From Calditrichia bacterium (lineage in GTDB: Bacteria > Calditrichota > Calditrichia > RBG-13-44-9 > J075), in assembly GCA_028284445.1 (NCBI GenBank), contig JANQRS010000017.1:1-64000 (forward strand): a DNA stretch of 64,000 nt, read 5' to 3'. Position numbers and translations under genes: made by a program. The notes beneath the pieces were generated by a model, which saw nothing but the letters and a program-made list of their open reading frames with translations, did no database searches and was not told where the DNA came from. Shown in pieces: positions 52,244-61,490 of this stretch. How positions within the stretch are numbered: position 1 is the stretch's first letter; every line of letters begins with the position of its first letter.

Positions 52244-52954
52244 ATGGATATCAATTATACTCAGCTAAAAGCTGCTATGACAGCTCAAATACGCCGCAAT
52301 GAAGTAACCGCCAATAATCTGGCAAATTTGGACAACATCGGTTTTAAGCGTGATTTGCTTTTCGCTGATGTTTTTGGAGAAAATCCGGAAGCAGATCCAT
52401 TTGTCAGACTGCAGACCGATCTATCCCCTGGTCATTTTGAAGAAACCAACAATGCCCTCGATTTCGCAATTGCCGGCAATGGGTTCTTTACCATAGAGAC
52501 TCCAAGAGGAGTTGCTTATTCCCGCGATGGCCATTTCTCGTTGGGGCAAGATGGTGCACTGATCAATAGTGACGGGTGGCCGGTGCTTGGTCAACGAGGG
52601 CGTATTTATTTGCCGCGGGAACATGATCCGAAGTCGGGACTGTTGGTAACGGCCAGTGGTGAGCTATATGCTGCCGGTGAATATTTGGACACCCTGCAGG
52701 TTGTTGACTTTGAGAATCCCGATCAACTGGCAAAAGAAAACGGCAACTTGTTTCGCCTGGAAGAAGGCGAAGCGCAGCTTGCGGTTGACTACAACATCAA
52801 ACAGGGGTTTGTCGAAAAGTCGAATGTGGATCCGGTTGGAGAGATGGTTGAACTGATCGAGATTCAACGGCAATTCGAGAGCTTGCAGCGGATCGTGAAA
52901 ACGCTTGATCAAACCCTGAAATTGGCGGCCGAACAGGTAGGTAAATACTCATAA
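52244..52954 (+). CDS. flgF: Flagellar rod protein FlgF
   Basis: 236-aa rod protein. The N-terminus has MTAQIRRNEVTANNLANLDNIGFKRD; the middle has ALDFAIAGNGFFTIETPRGVAYSRDGHFSL; the C-terminus has EKSNVDPVGEMVELIEIQRQFESLQRIVKT. This fits FlgF, the paralogue that precedes flgG. First gene after the sigma-54 promoter. Confidence 0.92.
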   Translation: MDINYTQLKAAMTAQIRRNEVTANNLANLDNIGFKRDLLFADVFGENPEADPFVRLQTDLSPGHFEETNNALDFAIAGNGFFTIETPRGVAYSRDGHFSLGQDGALINSDGWPVLGQRGRIYLPREHDPKSGLLVTASGELYAAGEYLDTLQVVDFENPDQLAKENGNLFRLEEGEAQLAVDYNIKQGFVEKSNVDPVGEMVELIEIQRQFESLQRIVKTLDQTLKLAAEQVGKYS

Positions 52955-52967
52955 AAAGGAATTTAAG

Positions 52968-53756
52968 ATGATTCGTGCATTAAAGACAGCGGCGCTGGGA
53001 ATGTCCGCGCAGCAAATGAATGTGGATGTCATTGCCAATAATCTCGCAAATGTCAACACAACCGGTTTCAAGCGCAGCAGCGTGGAATTCCAGGACTTAT
53101 TGTATGAAACCATAGAAACCAGCAGTGAAGGTGCTGATGACGGTTTTGAAAAGCCGAGTGAAATTCAGGTCGGTATGGGGAGCCGGCCAATTTCAACCTA
53201 TCGTTCCTTCACCCAGGGCAACGTGTCTCAAACAGGCAATACGCTGGATGTGGCAATTAATGGTGAGGGTTTTATTCAGGTCGCTCGTCCGGATGGTTCG
53301 ATTCTCTATACCCGCGACGGCGCATTGCGAATTAATAGCGACGGCAGTCTTGTCACCAATGCCGGCTTGAAGGTTTTTCCGGAAATAACCGTTCCGGATG
53401 ATGCCACCAGCATTGTGATTGAAACAGATGGCCGTGTGGTCGCTAGCTATCCCGGTGCACAGGAAGGAGAGGAACTCGGGCAGATCGAGCTCGCTAATTT
53501 CGTCAATCCGGCTGGATTAAAGGCTGTTGGGGGAAACCTGTTTGAAGCATCCGGTCTTGCCGGTGACGAACTGGTTGGCATTCCCGGCGAAGGCGAATTT
53601 GGTCTGTTGATTCAGGGTTATCTCGAGAAGTCCAATGTTGATGTGGCCCAGGAGATGATCGATTTGATTGTTGCCCAGCGGGCATATGAGATCAATACCA
53701 AAGCGATTAAAACGGCCGACGAACTTCTTTCTATGACCAATAATTTACGGCGGTAA
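52968..53756 (+). CDS. flgG: Flagellar distal rod protein FlgG
   Basis: 262-aa distal rod subunit. MIRALKTAALGMSAQQMNVDVIANNLANVNTTGFKRS at the start and EKSNVDVAQEMIDLIVAQRAYEINTKAIKTADELL at the end are near-canonical. The middle YETIETSSEG and GDGFIQV-type NGEGFIQV segments also fit. It lies directly before flgA. Confidence 0.96.
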   Translation: MIRALKTAALGMSAQQMNVDVIANNLANVNTTGFKRSSVEFQDLLYETIETSSEGADDGFEKPSEIQVGMGSRPISTYRSFTQGNVSQTGNTLDVAINGEGFIQVARPDGSILYTRDGALRINSDGSLVTNAGLKVFPEITVPDDATSIVIETDGRVVASYPGAQEGEELGQIELANFVNPAGLKAVGGNLFEASGLAGDELVGIPGEGEFGLLIQGYLEKSNVDVAQEMIDLIVAQRAYEINTKAIKTADELLSMTNNLRR

Positions 53757-53801
53757 GTGATTTTGAGCGTGGAAACCGGGCTGGGGTATAGCCTCGTTGC
53801 G

Positions 53802-54521
53802 ATGAAATTCAGGATTCGGGTTGCGGTCGCCGCCATGATTTTGGGTGTGGCCCTCCCGACTTTTGCTGATAGCGGATCCAGCTTCGGGGATACCGTTCGG
53901 CAAAAAGTCGACAGCTTGCTTGCCAAAGAATTTTCCTTGCCGGCCGAGGACATCGAAGTGACATATGCGCGCTTTCCATTACAGGCCCCGGCAGAGTGGC
54001 GTCGCTGTCGCTTTTTTCTAAGAGCGATGCAGGATGCCGGCAATACCGGTTATCGTAGTTTTGCCTTCGAGCTGTTCCTGAATGACCGCAAAAAGCACGA
54101 ATTAATTATTTCTGCCCGCGTTGCGGTATTCGAGAATGTTGTTGTCGCCGGTGAGCAGCTGCCCTCACGTTCCGAGTTAGACGCCGGGCAGTTGACCCTG
54201 GAAAGGCGAAAAATTTCCCGCAAGCGCGACAACTATTTCCGGGATATCGCTGAGGTTGAAGGTCGCATGAGCCTGGGACTGATTCGCCAGGGAGACCCTG
54301 TTCTTAGAAGCAAAATCCAGACGCTGCCGGATGTACAACGTGGCGACGAGGTTGATATTCGCCTGGAGTCCCGAAATTTAACGCTCACTATGAGAGCAAC
54401 TGCTCGCAAAAGCGGAAAAATCGGTGAGAGAATTCCGCTGGTTTGTGAGACCACCGGAAAGCGGCTGAACGGCGTGATCCGGTCATCAAAATTAGTGATT
54501 ATTGAAAATAAGGATAATTGA
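53802..54521 (+). CDS. flgA: Flagellar P-ring assembly chaperone FlgA
   Basis: 239 aa from the ATG at 53802, which gives a normal Sec signal peptide ending TFADS; a GTG at 53757 directly after flgG would put 15 odd residues ahead. The mature part ends in the SAF/ChapFlgA domain with VFENVVVAGEQLPSRSELDAGQLTLERRKIS, GLIRQGDPVLRSKIQTLPDVQRGDEVDIR and IPLVCETTGKRLNGVI. It is a periplasmic chaperone for FlgI. Confidence 0.85.
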   Translation: MKFRIRVAVAAMILGVALPTFADSGSSFGDTVRQKVDSLLAKEFSLPAEDIEVTYARFPLQAPAEWRRCRFFLRAMQDAGNTGYRSFAFELFLNDRKKHELIISARVAVFENVVVAGEQLPSRSELDAGQLTLERRKISRKRDNYFRDIAEVEGRMSLGLIRQGDPVLRSKIQTLPDVQRGDEVDIRLESRNLTLTMRATARKSGKIGERIPLVCETTGKRLNGVIRSSKLVIIENKDN

Positions 54522-54523
54522 TA

Positions 54524-55129
54524 ATGCGACGCTTTCTAATGGTTTTAATGCTCTTTGTTGCCGGTCAGGCTTTACTGGCCCAGGAAAATCCCTCTCTTTT
54601 TACGGACATTAAAGGCTTACAGGTTGGAGACATTTTAGCGGTCATTATTGTAGAGGCGACTGATGCTGCGCGAGGATCATCGGAAAAGAACGCCGCGAAT
54701 TCGGAGAATAATTTGGGCGGTTCTGTTGGCGGTGATTTGTTTGGGACCTCGGCGCAGTTAGGGCTCTCAAGTTCCAGCAGCAGCTCTTTCAGAGGTTCCG
54801 AAGGCACTGAGCAGAGCGAACAATTGCGCGGGCGTATTTCCGTGCGAATTGTCGAGGTTACCGACAATGGCTTATTCCGCATCGAAGGTGAACGCAAAAC
54901 GGTCGTAAATGGACGCGCCAACACCATGAAATTGAGCGGTTTTGTGCGTCCTCGTGATATCAGAACCAACAATACCGTGCTGTCTTATCATGTGGCTGAA
55001 GCCCAAATTACCTACAACAAGCCGGGGCTCGGAAATAAATTAGGCAACGGTTTTTTCAGCAAGCTGGTGACGCCCTTGTTCGCCGGGGTTTTGCTGGCTG
55101 CGGCATTCGGCGCGCTCAGCTTTCAATAA
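54524..55129 (+). CDS. flgH: Flagellar L-ring protein FlgH, without lipobox
   Basis: 201 aa from the ATG at 54524 (AAGGA 9 nt ahead; a TTG at 54518 lies closer). FlgH features are LQVGDILAVIIVEATDAARGSSEKN, GRISVRIVEVTDNGLFRIEGERKTVVNG and LSGFVRPRDIRTNNTV. The signal peptide ends in LLAQENPS and has no cysteine, so the protein is not a lipoprotein as in enterobacteria. The C-terminus has an extra hydrophobic stretch FAGVLLAAAFGALSFQ. It builds the outer-membrane L ring. Confidence 0.92.
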   Translation: MRRFLMVLMLFVAGQALLAQENPSLFTDIKGLQVGDILAVIIVEATDAARGSSEKNAANSENNLGGSVGGDLFGTSAQLGLSSSSSSSFRGSEGTEQSEQLRGRISVRIVEVTDNGLFRIEGERKTVVNGRANTMKLSGFVRPRDIRTNNTVLSYHVAEAQITYNKPGLGNKLGNGFFSKLVTPLFAGVLLAAAFGALSFQ

Positions 55130-55169
55130 AACTTGAACAGAATTAAATGATGTAGAAGAAATAAGCGAT

Positions 55170-56312
55170 ATGAAAAATATTTGGATGTTAACGGCAGTGT
55201 GCCTCTTGTGGGGATTCTGCCTATTTGCCCAGGATGGGGTTCGCATTAAGGATATTTCGAATTTTTCCAATGCCGGACAGCAGGCACTGATTGGCTATGG
55301 TCTCATCGTTGGCCTGAACGGCAGCGGGGATCGAACCTCGGGGCGCCAGGGGTCTACTTTCACGGTACAATCGATTAGCAACATGCTGGAACGGTTTGGC
55401 ATCACCGTGTCTCGCGAAGAATTGCGAACGCGCAATGCTGCTGCGGTGATGGTGACGGCAGAAACCCCGCCCTTTGGCCGGCGCGGTGCCCGTTTCGATG
55501 TGACGATTTCCTCCCTCGGCGATGCAAAAAGCCTCGAAGGCGGCATATTGCTAATGACGCCCTTGATGATGCCGGACGGCAACTACTGCGGGCTTGCCCA
55601 GGGACCGATCCTGGTTGGCGGATTGAATATTGAGCCGGGTTCCGGCGAACGCTTTCGGCGCAATAGTGCTGTCGTAGGCCGTTTGCCATCCGGTGGCTAT
55701 CTGACCAAGGATCTGCCGGATCTGCAAATTGACACTTCGCAGCCGATTTACATGAATCTGCTAAAATCTGATTTTGAAACAACCCGGCGCATTGTTGATG
55801 CAATTAACGGTTCCGTTGGCGCCGGCGTGGATGGCGCTGCCGAAGTGGCAAGACCTGCGGGATCGGGCAGCATTGAGGTTGCATTCCCGGACACGATTGA
55901 TACGCCGTCAAAAGCGATTGCATTCCTGGCCGGCATTGAGATGCTCAGGGTGCAACCGGATATAGATGCCCGGGTGGTTGTTAACGAACGTACCGGCACC
56001 ATTGTCGCAGGTGGCAATGTCCGTATTGATGAAGTGATGATTTCGCATGGCAGTCTTACCATTCAAACCCGTCGAAATCCGGTGATATCTCAGCCCGGTC
56101 CGTTTAGCGGCGGAACGACAGCCACTGACGAGGTAACCGAAACCACTGTTTCCGAAGATGGCAAGCCGGTGGCGGTGATTCCCAGGACAACCACAGTGAG
56201 CGATCTTGCAGCTGCTTTGAATCAATTGGGATTCAAACCACGCGACCTGATCGCGATTTTTCAGGCAATTGAACAGGCCGGCGCATTGCACGGTAGATTA
56301 ATTATTAATTGA
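55170..56312 (+). CDS. flgI: Flagellar P-ring protein FlgI
   Basis: 380-aa periplasmic ring protein. The signal peptide ends LFAQ; DGVRIKDISNFSNAGQQALIGYGLIVGLNGSGDRT is the family start. SISNMLERFGI, RGARFDVTISSLGDAKSLEGG and the C-terminal LAAALNQLGFKPRDLIAIFQAIEQAGALHGRLIIN complete the match. It assembles around the rod in the peptidoglycan layer. Confidence 0.96.
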   Translation: MKNIWMLTAVCLLWGFCLFAQDGVRIKDISNFSNAGQQALIGYGLIVGLNGSGDRTSGRQGSTFTVQSISNMLERFGITVSREELRTRNAAAVMVTAETPPFGRRGARFDVTISSLGDAKSLEGGILLMTPLMMPDGNYCGLAQGPILVGGLNIEPGSGERFRRNSAVVGRLPSGGYLTKDLPDLQIDTSQPIYMNLLKSDFETTRRIVDAINGSVGAGVDGAAEVARPAGSGSIEVAFPDTIDTPSKAIAFLAGIEMLRVQPDIDARVVVNERTGTIVAGGNVRIDEVMISHGSLTIQTRRNPVISQPGPFSGGTTATDEVTETTVSEDGKPVAVIPRTTTVSDLAAALNQLGFKPRDLIAIFQAIEQAGALHGRLIIN

Positions 56313-56323
56313 GGAAATTTATT

Positions 56324-56692
56324 GTGAACATTTCAGATTCACTGTCGATAATCCAAGCATCGGAAGATAATGCCCGGCTGAAAGACCTCCGTCGTGCCAG
56401 TCAGGATATGGAAGCAACGTTCATTTCAATGATGATTAAAGCAATGGAACGCACCATACCGGAGAGCCCTTTGGGTGGATCTCAAAACAACCTGGCCAAG
56501 ATGATGTTTAGCTCAGTTATGAGCACGGAAATCGCCGAACAAGGCGGCTTTGGTTTCAGCGACATCATATTTGAATCCTTGAAGGAGGAAGATATATCGG
56601 CTCTCGAGGATTTGCAGCGCTTGCCAGGCCCGGCGACTCTTCTGCAATTAAACAGCAACGAGGAAAGCAATGAAAAACAGCAAACGGAATAG
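56324..56692 (+). CDS. flgJ: Rod-binding protein FlgJ (N-terminal domain only)
   Basis: 122 aa from the GTG at 56324 with GAGG upstream; a TTG at 56309 is in the flgI stop region. It holds only the rod-binding domain: LRRASQDMEATFISMMIKAMERTIPES and MFSSVMSTEIAEQGGFGFSDIIFESL. The C-terminal peptidoglycan hydrolase domain of proteobacterial FlgJ is absent, as in many other phyla, so another enzyme must open the wall for the rod. Confidence 0.9.
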   Translation: MNISDSLSIIQASEDNARLKDLRRASQDMEATFISMMIKAMERTIPESPLGGSQNNLAKMMFSSVMSTEIAEQGGFGFSDIIFESLKEEDISALEDLQRLPGPATLLQLNSNEESNEKQQTE

Positions 56693-57197
56693 CGAATTGA
56701 TCGGTGAATCGGATCAATTGTTCTGCGACTTGCTGAAAATAGAGCTCCAGGCAAGTTACGAATTGCAGACGACCTTGACAGCTATCCAAAATGCGATTGT
56801 AAAAGGTCACCTTGAAAGCCTGCGAGAATTAATTATCTGTAAACAGACCCTTGTCGACCGCCTCGCTGAAACGCAGGGGAAACGCCAGTCTTGTCTGGAT
56901 AAGATGGTGCTCAAAAAGAAGCTGCCGACTGCAACCACGATTACGGAATTGAGCAGCACGCTTGAGCCCGCCTTGCGTATACAGGCCGACGAGACATTGC
57001 AGCAAATTCGACAGGTATGCCGGCGAATTCAGATTGTGAATCGCGAAAATCAGAACCTGCTGAAGGTCGCAATTGGTTTGAATCGGGAGTTCTTTAAAAT
57101 GGCGTTTCCCGGATTAGGTGAAACGGAAGTGTATTCGTCCGACGGACACATCAGGGATGAGGTACGGCCTCTGAATCTTATGGACAGACAAATCTAG
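56670..57197 (+). CDS. flgN: FlgN-like flagellar export chaperone
   Basis: 175-aa helical protein overlapping flgJ by 23 bp. ELQTTLTAIQNAIVKGHLESLRELIICKQTLVDRLAE resembles the FlgN family helix (L..E...L..........L......K..L...L). Its place directly before flgK and flgL, the clients of FlgN, supports the call. The C-terminal about 35 residues are polar. Confidence 0.75.
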   Translation: MKNSKRNSELIGESDQLFCDLLKIELQASYELQTTLTAIQNAIVKGHLESLRELIICKQTLVDRLAETQGKRQSCLDKMVLKKKLPTATTITELSSTLEPALRIQADETLQQIRQVCRRIQIVNRENQNLLKVAIGLNREFFKMAFPGLGETEVYSSDGHIRDEVRPLNLMDRQI

Positions 57198-57205
57198 GGG
57201 ATATT

Positions 57206-58564
57206 ATGGCGATTTCAAAACTTCTTGAATTGGGAAAGCAGTCATTGGCGACGTATCAGACCGCGATCAATATTACCGGTGAAAATATTGCCAATGCCAA
57301 CGTCGAAGGCTATAGCAGGCAGCGTGTTGACCTGGGCGATTTGCGGATAGGAAACAAGCGAATCGGCACTATTCTTGGTGGTGTTGAGGCATCTTCCGTC
57401 AAGCGAATTCGTGAACGGTTATTGGATGCACAGTACTGGCGGGAAAAGCAAAACCTTGGCAAATTTGAGACAAACGTCCGGGCATTGCATCAGATTGAAA
57501 CCTTCCTGGCTGATGATAGCGAAGGTGGACTGACCGCCTCACTGCAGGCTTTTTGGCAAGCATGGGGAGATCTGGCCAACGATCCGGAAAGTGCAACGGC
57601 ACGTAACCTGGTGCGTGATAAGGCCATCTCTTTAGCGAGTGCCTTTAACAGTGCGGATGGGCATTTGCAGAGCACTCGTCATCACCTTGGCACCGAAATT
57701 CGCTCCGAGATTCGCCGGGTGAACAAATTGAGCGGGCATCTGGCCGACATCAATAAGCAAATGCTTGCCGGACAAACACCGGAATTGCTGGATCAACGGG
57801 ATCGCATCATAGATGAACTATCTCAATATATAGCGATTGAAGCCCGGGAAGAGGATAATGGAACAATGTCTGTTACCACAGGCGGCATTGTGCTGGTTTC
57901 CGGTGAAGAAGTAAACGAACTGAAAGTAAGTTTGGTGGATAGCGAATCAGGTTCTCAGGCCGTTATCAGCTTTAAGGAATTTGATTATCAACCGCAGATC
58001 CTTTCCGGTGAGATCAATGCCTTGATGGAAGTCGTCAACGAAACAATTCCCGGCATTACTGCGCAGCTTGATCAGTTGGCAGATGCCATCGTTTCGGGAG
58101 TCAATGGCGTGCATTCCGGTGGATACAATTTGGACGGGATTACCGGCATTAACTTTTTTGATACATCTTCAACCGGGGCCTCAGGTATCCGCCTGGCCAC
58201 CGAAATCATTCAAGACCCTTCATTGATAGCCTCGCGCTCGGGGTCCAGCGGCGTTGGCAACAATGACATTGCCCTGGCCATCAACGATCTGCAAAACCAG
58301 GTCATGGTTGACGGACTGGCGCCGGCCGCATTTCTGGATAATCTCCTTGGAGATATTGGAAGTCAGCTTCAGGAAGCGATGCTGCAGGAGAACAGCCAGC
58401 GGTTGATTACGGAAAAATTGGAAAATGAGCGGGAAGCAATTGCCGGGGTCTCCCTGGATGAAGAAATGACCAAGCTCCTCCAATATGAGCAATCTTATGA
58501 AGCAGCAGCCCGGCTGGTGCAGACAGTGGATGAAATGATGGAAACGGTCATCAGTCTCGTATAA
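57206..58564 (+). CDS. flgK: Hook-filament junction protein FlgK
   Basis: 452-aa hook-associated protein 1. The N-terminus has LATYQTAINITGENIANANVEGYSRQRVDL, the HAP1 signature. SLQAFWQAWGDLANDPES and LLDQRDRIIDELSQYIAIEA follow. The C-terminus EEMTKLLQYEQSYEAAARLVQTVDEMMETVI is canonical. GGGGA lies ahead of the ATG. Confidence 0.95.
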   Translation: MAISKLLELGKQSLATYQTAINITGENIANANVEGYSRQRVDLGDLRIGNKRIGTILGGVEASSVKRIRERLLDAQYWREKQNLGKFETNVRALHQIETFLADDSEGGLTASLQAFWQAWGDLANDPESATARNLVRDKAISLASAFNSADGHLQSTRHHLGTEIRSEIRRVNKLSGHLADINKQMLAGQTPELLDQRDRIIDELSQYIAIEAREEDNGTMSVTTGGIVLVSGEEVNELKVSLVDSESGSQAVISFKEFDYQPQILSGEINALMEVVNETIPGITAQLDQLADAIVSGVNGVHSGGYNLDGITGINFFDTSSTGASGIRLATEIIQDPSLIASRSGSSGVGNNDIALAINDLQNQVMVDGLAPAAFLDNLLGDIGSQLQEAMLQENSQRLITEKLENEREAIAGVSLDEEMTKLLQYEQSYEAAARLVQTVDEMMETVISLV

Positions 58565-58609
58565 ATTCTAAAGGACTAGAAATCACCAAAATATAGCGAG
58601 GATATCATA

Positions 58610-59491
58610 ATGCGAATTACTCAGGGAATGATCATTCGCAGATCAATCAACCGCTTTCGGGACCAAACGGCTAACATAGATTCATTGCAACAAATGATTG
58701 CATCCGGCAAAGAAATTAACGATCCGTCGGACGATCCCCTGCGCTTTCGGCGCGCTGCCCGCTTTAAAAATATGCTGAGCCGCAATGAGCAATATATAGA
58801 TACGATTGAGCGCACCAGTGCCTGGACAGGTGCAACTGAGGTAGCCCTAGATCAAGTCAATAACCTTCTGCTGGAGGCGCGGGAAATAGCACAGAAGGCC
58901 GCGGACGAAACAGTTGATTCGGACAGCCTCGCTGTCATGCAGTCCAGGGTTGATGGTATTCTTGAAGAGACTCTGTCGATTTTGAATAGCAAGCACCTGG
59001 ATAAGGCATTATTCGCCGGTAGTATGACTGATTTGGAAACGCCGTTTGCGATAGTAAGTGGTCTCCCGGTCTATAATGGCGATGACCAGGAACTGCAACG
59101 CAAAATTGCCGATCAGTTCGAAGTGTCTATAAATGTATCCGGTCAAGAGATTATGGACACGAATCTGCTACAGGGTTTGATTGATCTGAGTGATGCAATC
59201 GCTGCTGAAGACCGGACAGCGATTGCCGGTTCAATTGATGCCATAAAGGTCGTATCTGACGGTGTGCTCCAACTGGCAGCCTCAATTGGTTCTGTTCAGA
59301 ATACAATTGACGTGTCTATGGAGCGCCTGGATACAATGAACATTGAACTGCAATCCCTGATCTCGGATGAAGAAGATGTCAATATGGTCGAAGCGATTGT
59401 CAAGTTCGAGTCTGAGCAAGCTGCATACAACGCTGCACTGCAATCGACGGCCGATATTGTGCGGCTCAATGTGATGCAGTATTTCCGTTAG
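58610..59491 (+). CDS. flgL: Hook-filament junction protein FlgL
   Basis: 293-aa hook-associated protein 3. Flagellin-like N-terminus: DSLQQMIASGKEINDPSDDPLRFRRAARFK, and C-terminus: VEAIVKFESEQAAYNAALQSTADIVRLNVMQYF. Length is normal. Last structural flagellar gene; the next gene begins 10 bp later, so the accessory cluster is likely read with it. Confidence 0.94.
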   Translation: MRITQGMIIRRSINRFRDQTANIDSLQQMIASGKEINDPSDDPLRFRRAARFKNMLSRNEQYIDTIERTSAWTGATEVALDQVNNLLLEAREIAQKAADETVDSDSLAVMQSRVDGILEETLSILNSKHLDKALFAGSMTDLETPFAIVSGLPVYNGDDQELQRKIADQFEVSINVSGQEIMDTNLLQGLIDLSDAIAAEDRTAIAGSIDAIKVVSDGVLQLAASIGSVQNTIDVSMERLDTMNIELQSLISDEEDVNMVEAIVKFESEQAAYNAALQSTADIVRLNVMQYFR

Positions 59492-59500
59492 GAGATCTGA

Positions 59501-60451
59501 GTGGCTCGTCAACCACTGATTGCAAAATCGTTAGATGGCGAGGGGTATCAAAGCGAAGAATACGCACGGTCGCTCATGATTTTAGGGCGACCGCTTTTCC
59601 TGCCGCGATGTGAGGGATGGCTGCTGGAAAAGCAAATTGCCGGCTCGGAATGGATGGATGCGCAAGGGTGTTATCCGCTGTTTTCCTGTCGGGACTGGTC
59701 AGGTTTGGGAGAGGACCTGGCCGAATACGCCACAAATTGGGTGAGTGTTACGATGGTAACCGACCCGCTGGCCGAAATTAGCCATTTGGATTTGGCTTTG
59801 ATTTTTCGTGACGTCTGTCGGCCTTTTAAGGACCATTTTGTTGTTGATTTAAAGCATGATTTGAAAGCGCAGGTATCGTCTCATCATCGTTACTATGCGC
59901 GTTATTCCCTCAAGCGGTCTCATATCTCCCGAGAAAATAGCAGTCCCGAATTGCTGGAAAAATGGTGTCTTCTCTACCGGCAATTGATTGCCAGACATCA
60001 AATTCATGGACCATCTGCATTTTCAACGGAAAGTTTTGAGCTGTTGTTCAAACATCCGGATCTGCAAATTTTTGTAGCCCGCCAAGATGATGAAATAACC
60101 GGTATGCACCTGTGGTTGACGAAGCAGAATTTCGTCTATCACCACCTGAGTGCCTTCAGTGAAACGGCATATCGCCAACGGGTCTCCTATGGTCTGATGT
60201 GGTCGGCGCTCACGTATTTCAAGGAGCATGGATTTAGCCTGGCAAACCTCGGGGGTGTAGCCGGAAATCTGGCCCGCAATGATGGACTCGCTGCTTTCAA
60301 GAGCGGCTGGACAAAGCAAACGCGTCCGGCTTATCTCTGCGGCTTGATCACCAATCGCCGCCGGTATGAAAAATTGGTTAGCGGTTTAGACCGTACAGAA
60401 ACGACTTTTTTCCCGGCCTATCGTGGCAACAATGCGCGCGAAGGCCCATAG
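59501..60451 (+). CDS. GNAT/FemAB-like acyltransferase
   Basis: 316-aa protein from a GTG with AGGAG ahead, 9 bp after flgL. The C-terminal half (about 130-290) shows a GNAT fold of the FemAB-like type: HRYYARYSLKRSHI, then LQIFVARQDDEITGMHLWLT, a segment of YHHLSAFSETAYRQRVSYGLMWSALTYFKEHG (acceptor helix) and ANLGGVAGN. Such proteins transfer acyl or aminoacyl groups to sugars or peptidoglycan. With the two aminotransferases downstream, N-acylation of an amino sugar is a plausible role. Confidence 0.7.
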   Translation: MARQPLIAKSLDGEGYQSEEYARSLMILGRPLFLPRCEGWLLEKQIAGSEWMDAQGCYPLFSCRDWSGLGEDLAEYATNWVSVTMVTDPLAEISHLDLALIFRDVCRPFKDHFVVDLKHDLKAQVSSHHRYYARYSLKRSHISRENSSPELLEKWCLLYRQLIARHQIHGPSAFSTESFELLFKHPDLQIFVARQDDEITGMHLWLTKQNFVYHHLSAFSETAYRQRVSYGLMWSALTYFKEHGFSLANLGGVAGNLARNDGLAAFKSGWTKQTRPAYLCGLITNRRRYEKLVSGLDRTETTFFPAYRGNNAREGP

Positions 60452-60461
60452 AGAGCAATAC

Positions 60462-61490
60462 ATGCCTAAAGATCGCAGGACAGATGAATTTGCACGCAAC
60501 TTGCTGCTTGAAGAACTCCTGGAGTCCCTGAATGGGTTCATTTCACGAGACAGAACCGGGATTCCCATTACCCAGGAAACTTTGCGCCGGCCGCTGCTTT
60601 TTATCGTTGGCTGTCCTCGCAGTGGAACGACCCTGCTGCTGCAATGGCTCGCCGCTAGTGGTGAATTCTCGTATCCCAGCAATCTCATCTCGCGTTTTTA
60701 TGGCGCTCCGGTTGTCGGCGCAATGGTCCAGAAAATGCTGGTGGAACGCCGTTATAAATATCGCAACGAAATGGACGGTATTGTCTTGCCGGTATCCGGG
60801 TTCGAGTCTGATCTTGGCAAAACGGAAGGGCTGCTTGCGCCCAATGAATTTTACTATTTCTGGCGTCGCTTTTTCAACTTTGATGATCTGCATAAAACGG
60901 ACAATCAATTCAGCAATGAGGCCGAAATAGATAGCTTGCGTCTGGAAGTCGCCCAGCTGATGGAGGTGCTGGAAAAACCATTTGTTTGCAAGGGGATGCA
61001 CTTTAACTGGCATCTGCCCCTCATCGCCTCCATTTTCCCGAACGCGCTCTTCCTGGAGGTGCGACGTAATCCGTTGTATAACATGCAGTCGCTCCTGAAA
61101 GCCCGGCGTCGCTTCTTTGGCAATGACAGGCATTGGTATTCATTTCGCCCGCCGGAGTATGAGGAACTGAAAACCCTGGCGCCAAGCGGCCAGGTTGCCG
61201 GACAGGTCTACTATACCCGCCAGGCGATCAAGCTCAACAGCGAGCAGATTGACGGTAAGCGTTGGCTGGCGATCGATTATGATGCCTTTTGTGAGAATCC
61301 ACAATCGATTTGGAAGCAGATTCGCGAACGGCTCATTCTTCACGGTGTAGAGATTGCGGAACAATGTCCGTTGGCGCTCAGCTTCCGAAGCCGGGATCAG
61401 GTTGAAACCAGTGAAGCAGAAGCCTGGGATTTGGCCGTTGCATACCAACGCTTTAATAAATCAGCAATCAGAGAAAGAGGAACAAAATGA
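60462..61490 (+). CDS. Sulfotransferase family protein (first of pair)
   Basis: 342 aa from the ATG at 60462 (GAGAG ahead); the ATGs at 60423 and 60432 overlap the previous gene. The 5'-phosphosulfate loop is FIVGCPRSGTTLLL at about 47-60. The 3'-phosphate segment is ALFLEVRRNPLYNMQSLLKAR. The family transfers sulfate from PAPS to hydroxyls of sugars, lipids or protein tyrosines. The catalytic base is not certain. It overlaps the next sulfotransferase gene by ATGA, so the two act in the same pathway. Confidence 0.82.
   Translation: MPKDRRTDEFARNLLLEELLESLNGFISRDRTGIPITQETLRRPLLFIVGCPRSGTTLLLQWLAASGEFSYPSNLISRFYGAPVVGAMVQKMLVERRYKYRNEMDGIVLPVSGFESDLGKTEGLLAPNEFYYFWRRFFNFDDLHKTDNQFSNEAEIDSLRLEVAQLMEVLEKPFVCKGMHFNWHLPLIASIFPNALFLEVRRNPLYNMQSLLKARRRFFGNDRHWYSFRPPEYEELKTLAPSGQVAGQVYYTRQAIKLNSEQIDGKRWLAIDYDAFCENPQSIWKQIRERLILHGVEIAEQCPLALSFRSRDQVETSEAEAWDLAVAYQRFNKSAIRERGTK

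Noticed and set aside
60543..61133. 196-codon minus-strand frame
   Set aside because: Antisense to the sulfotransferase with its intact PAPS loop; no start signal.
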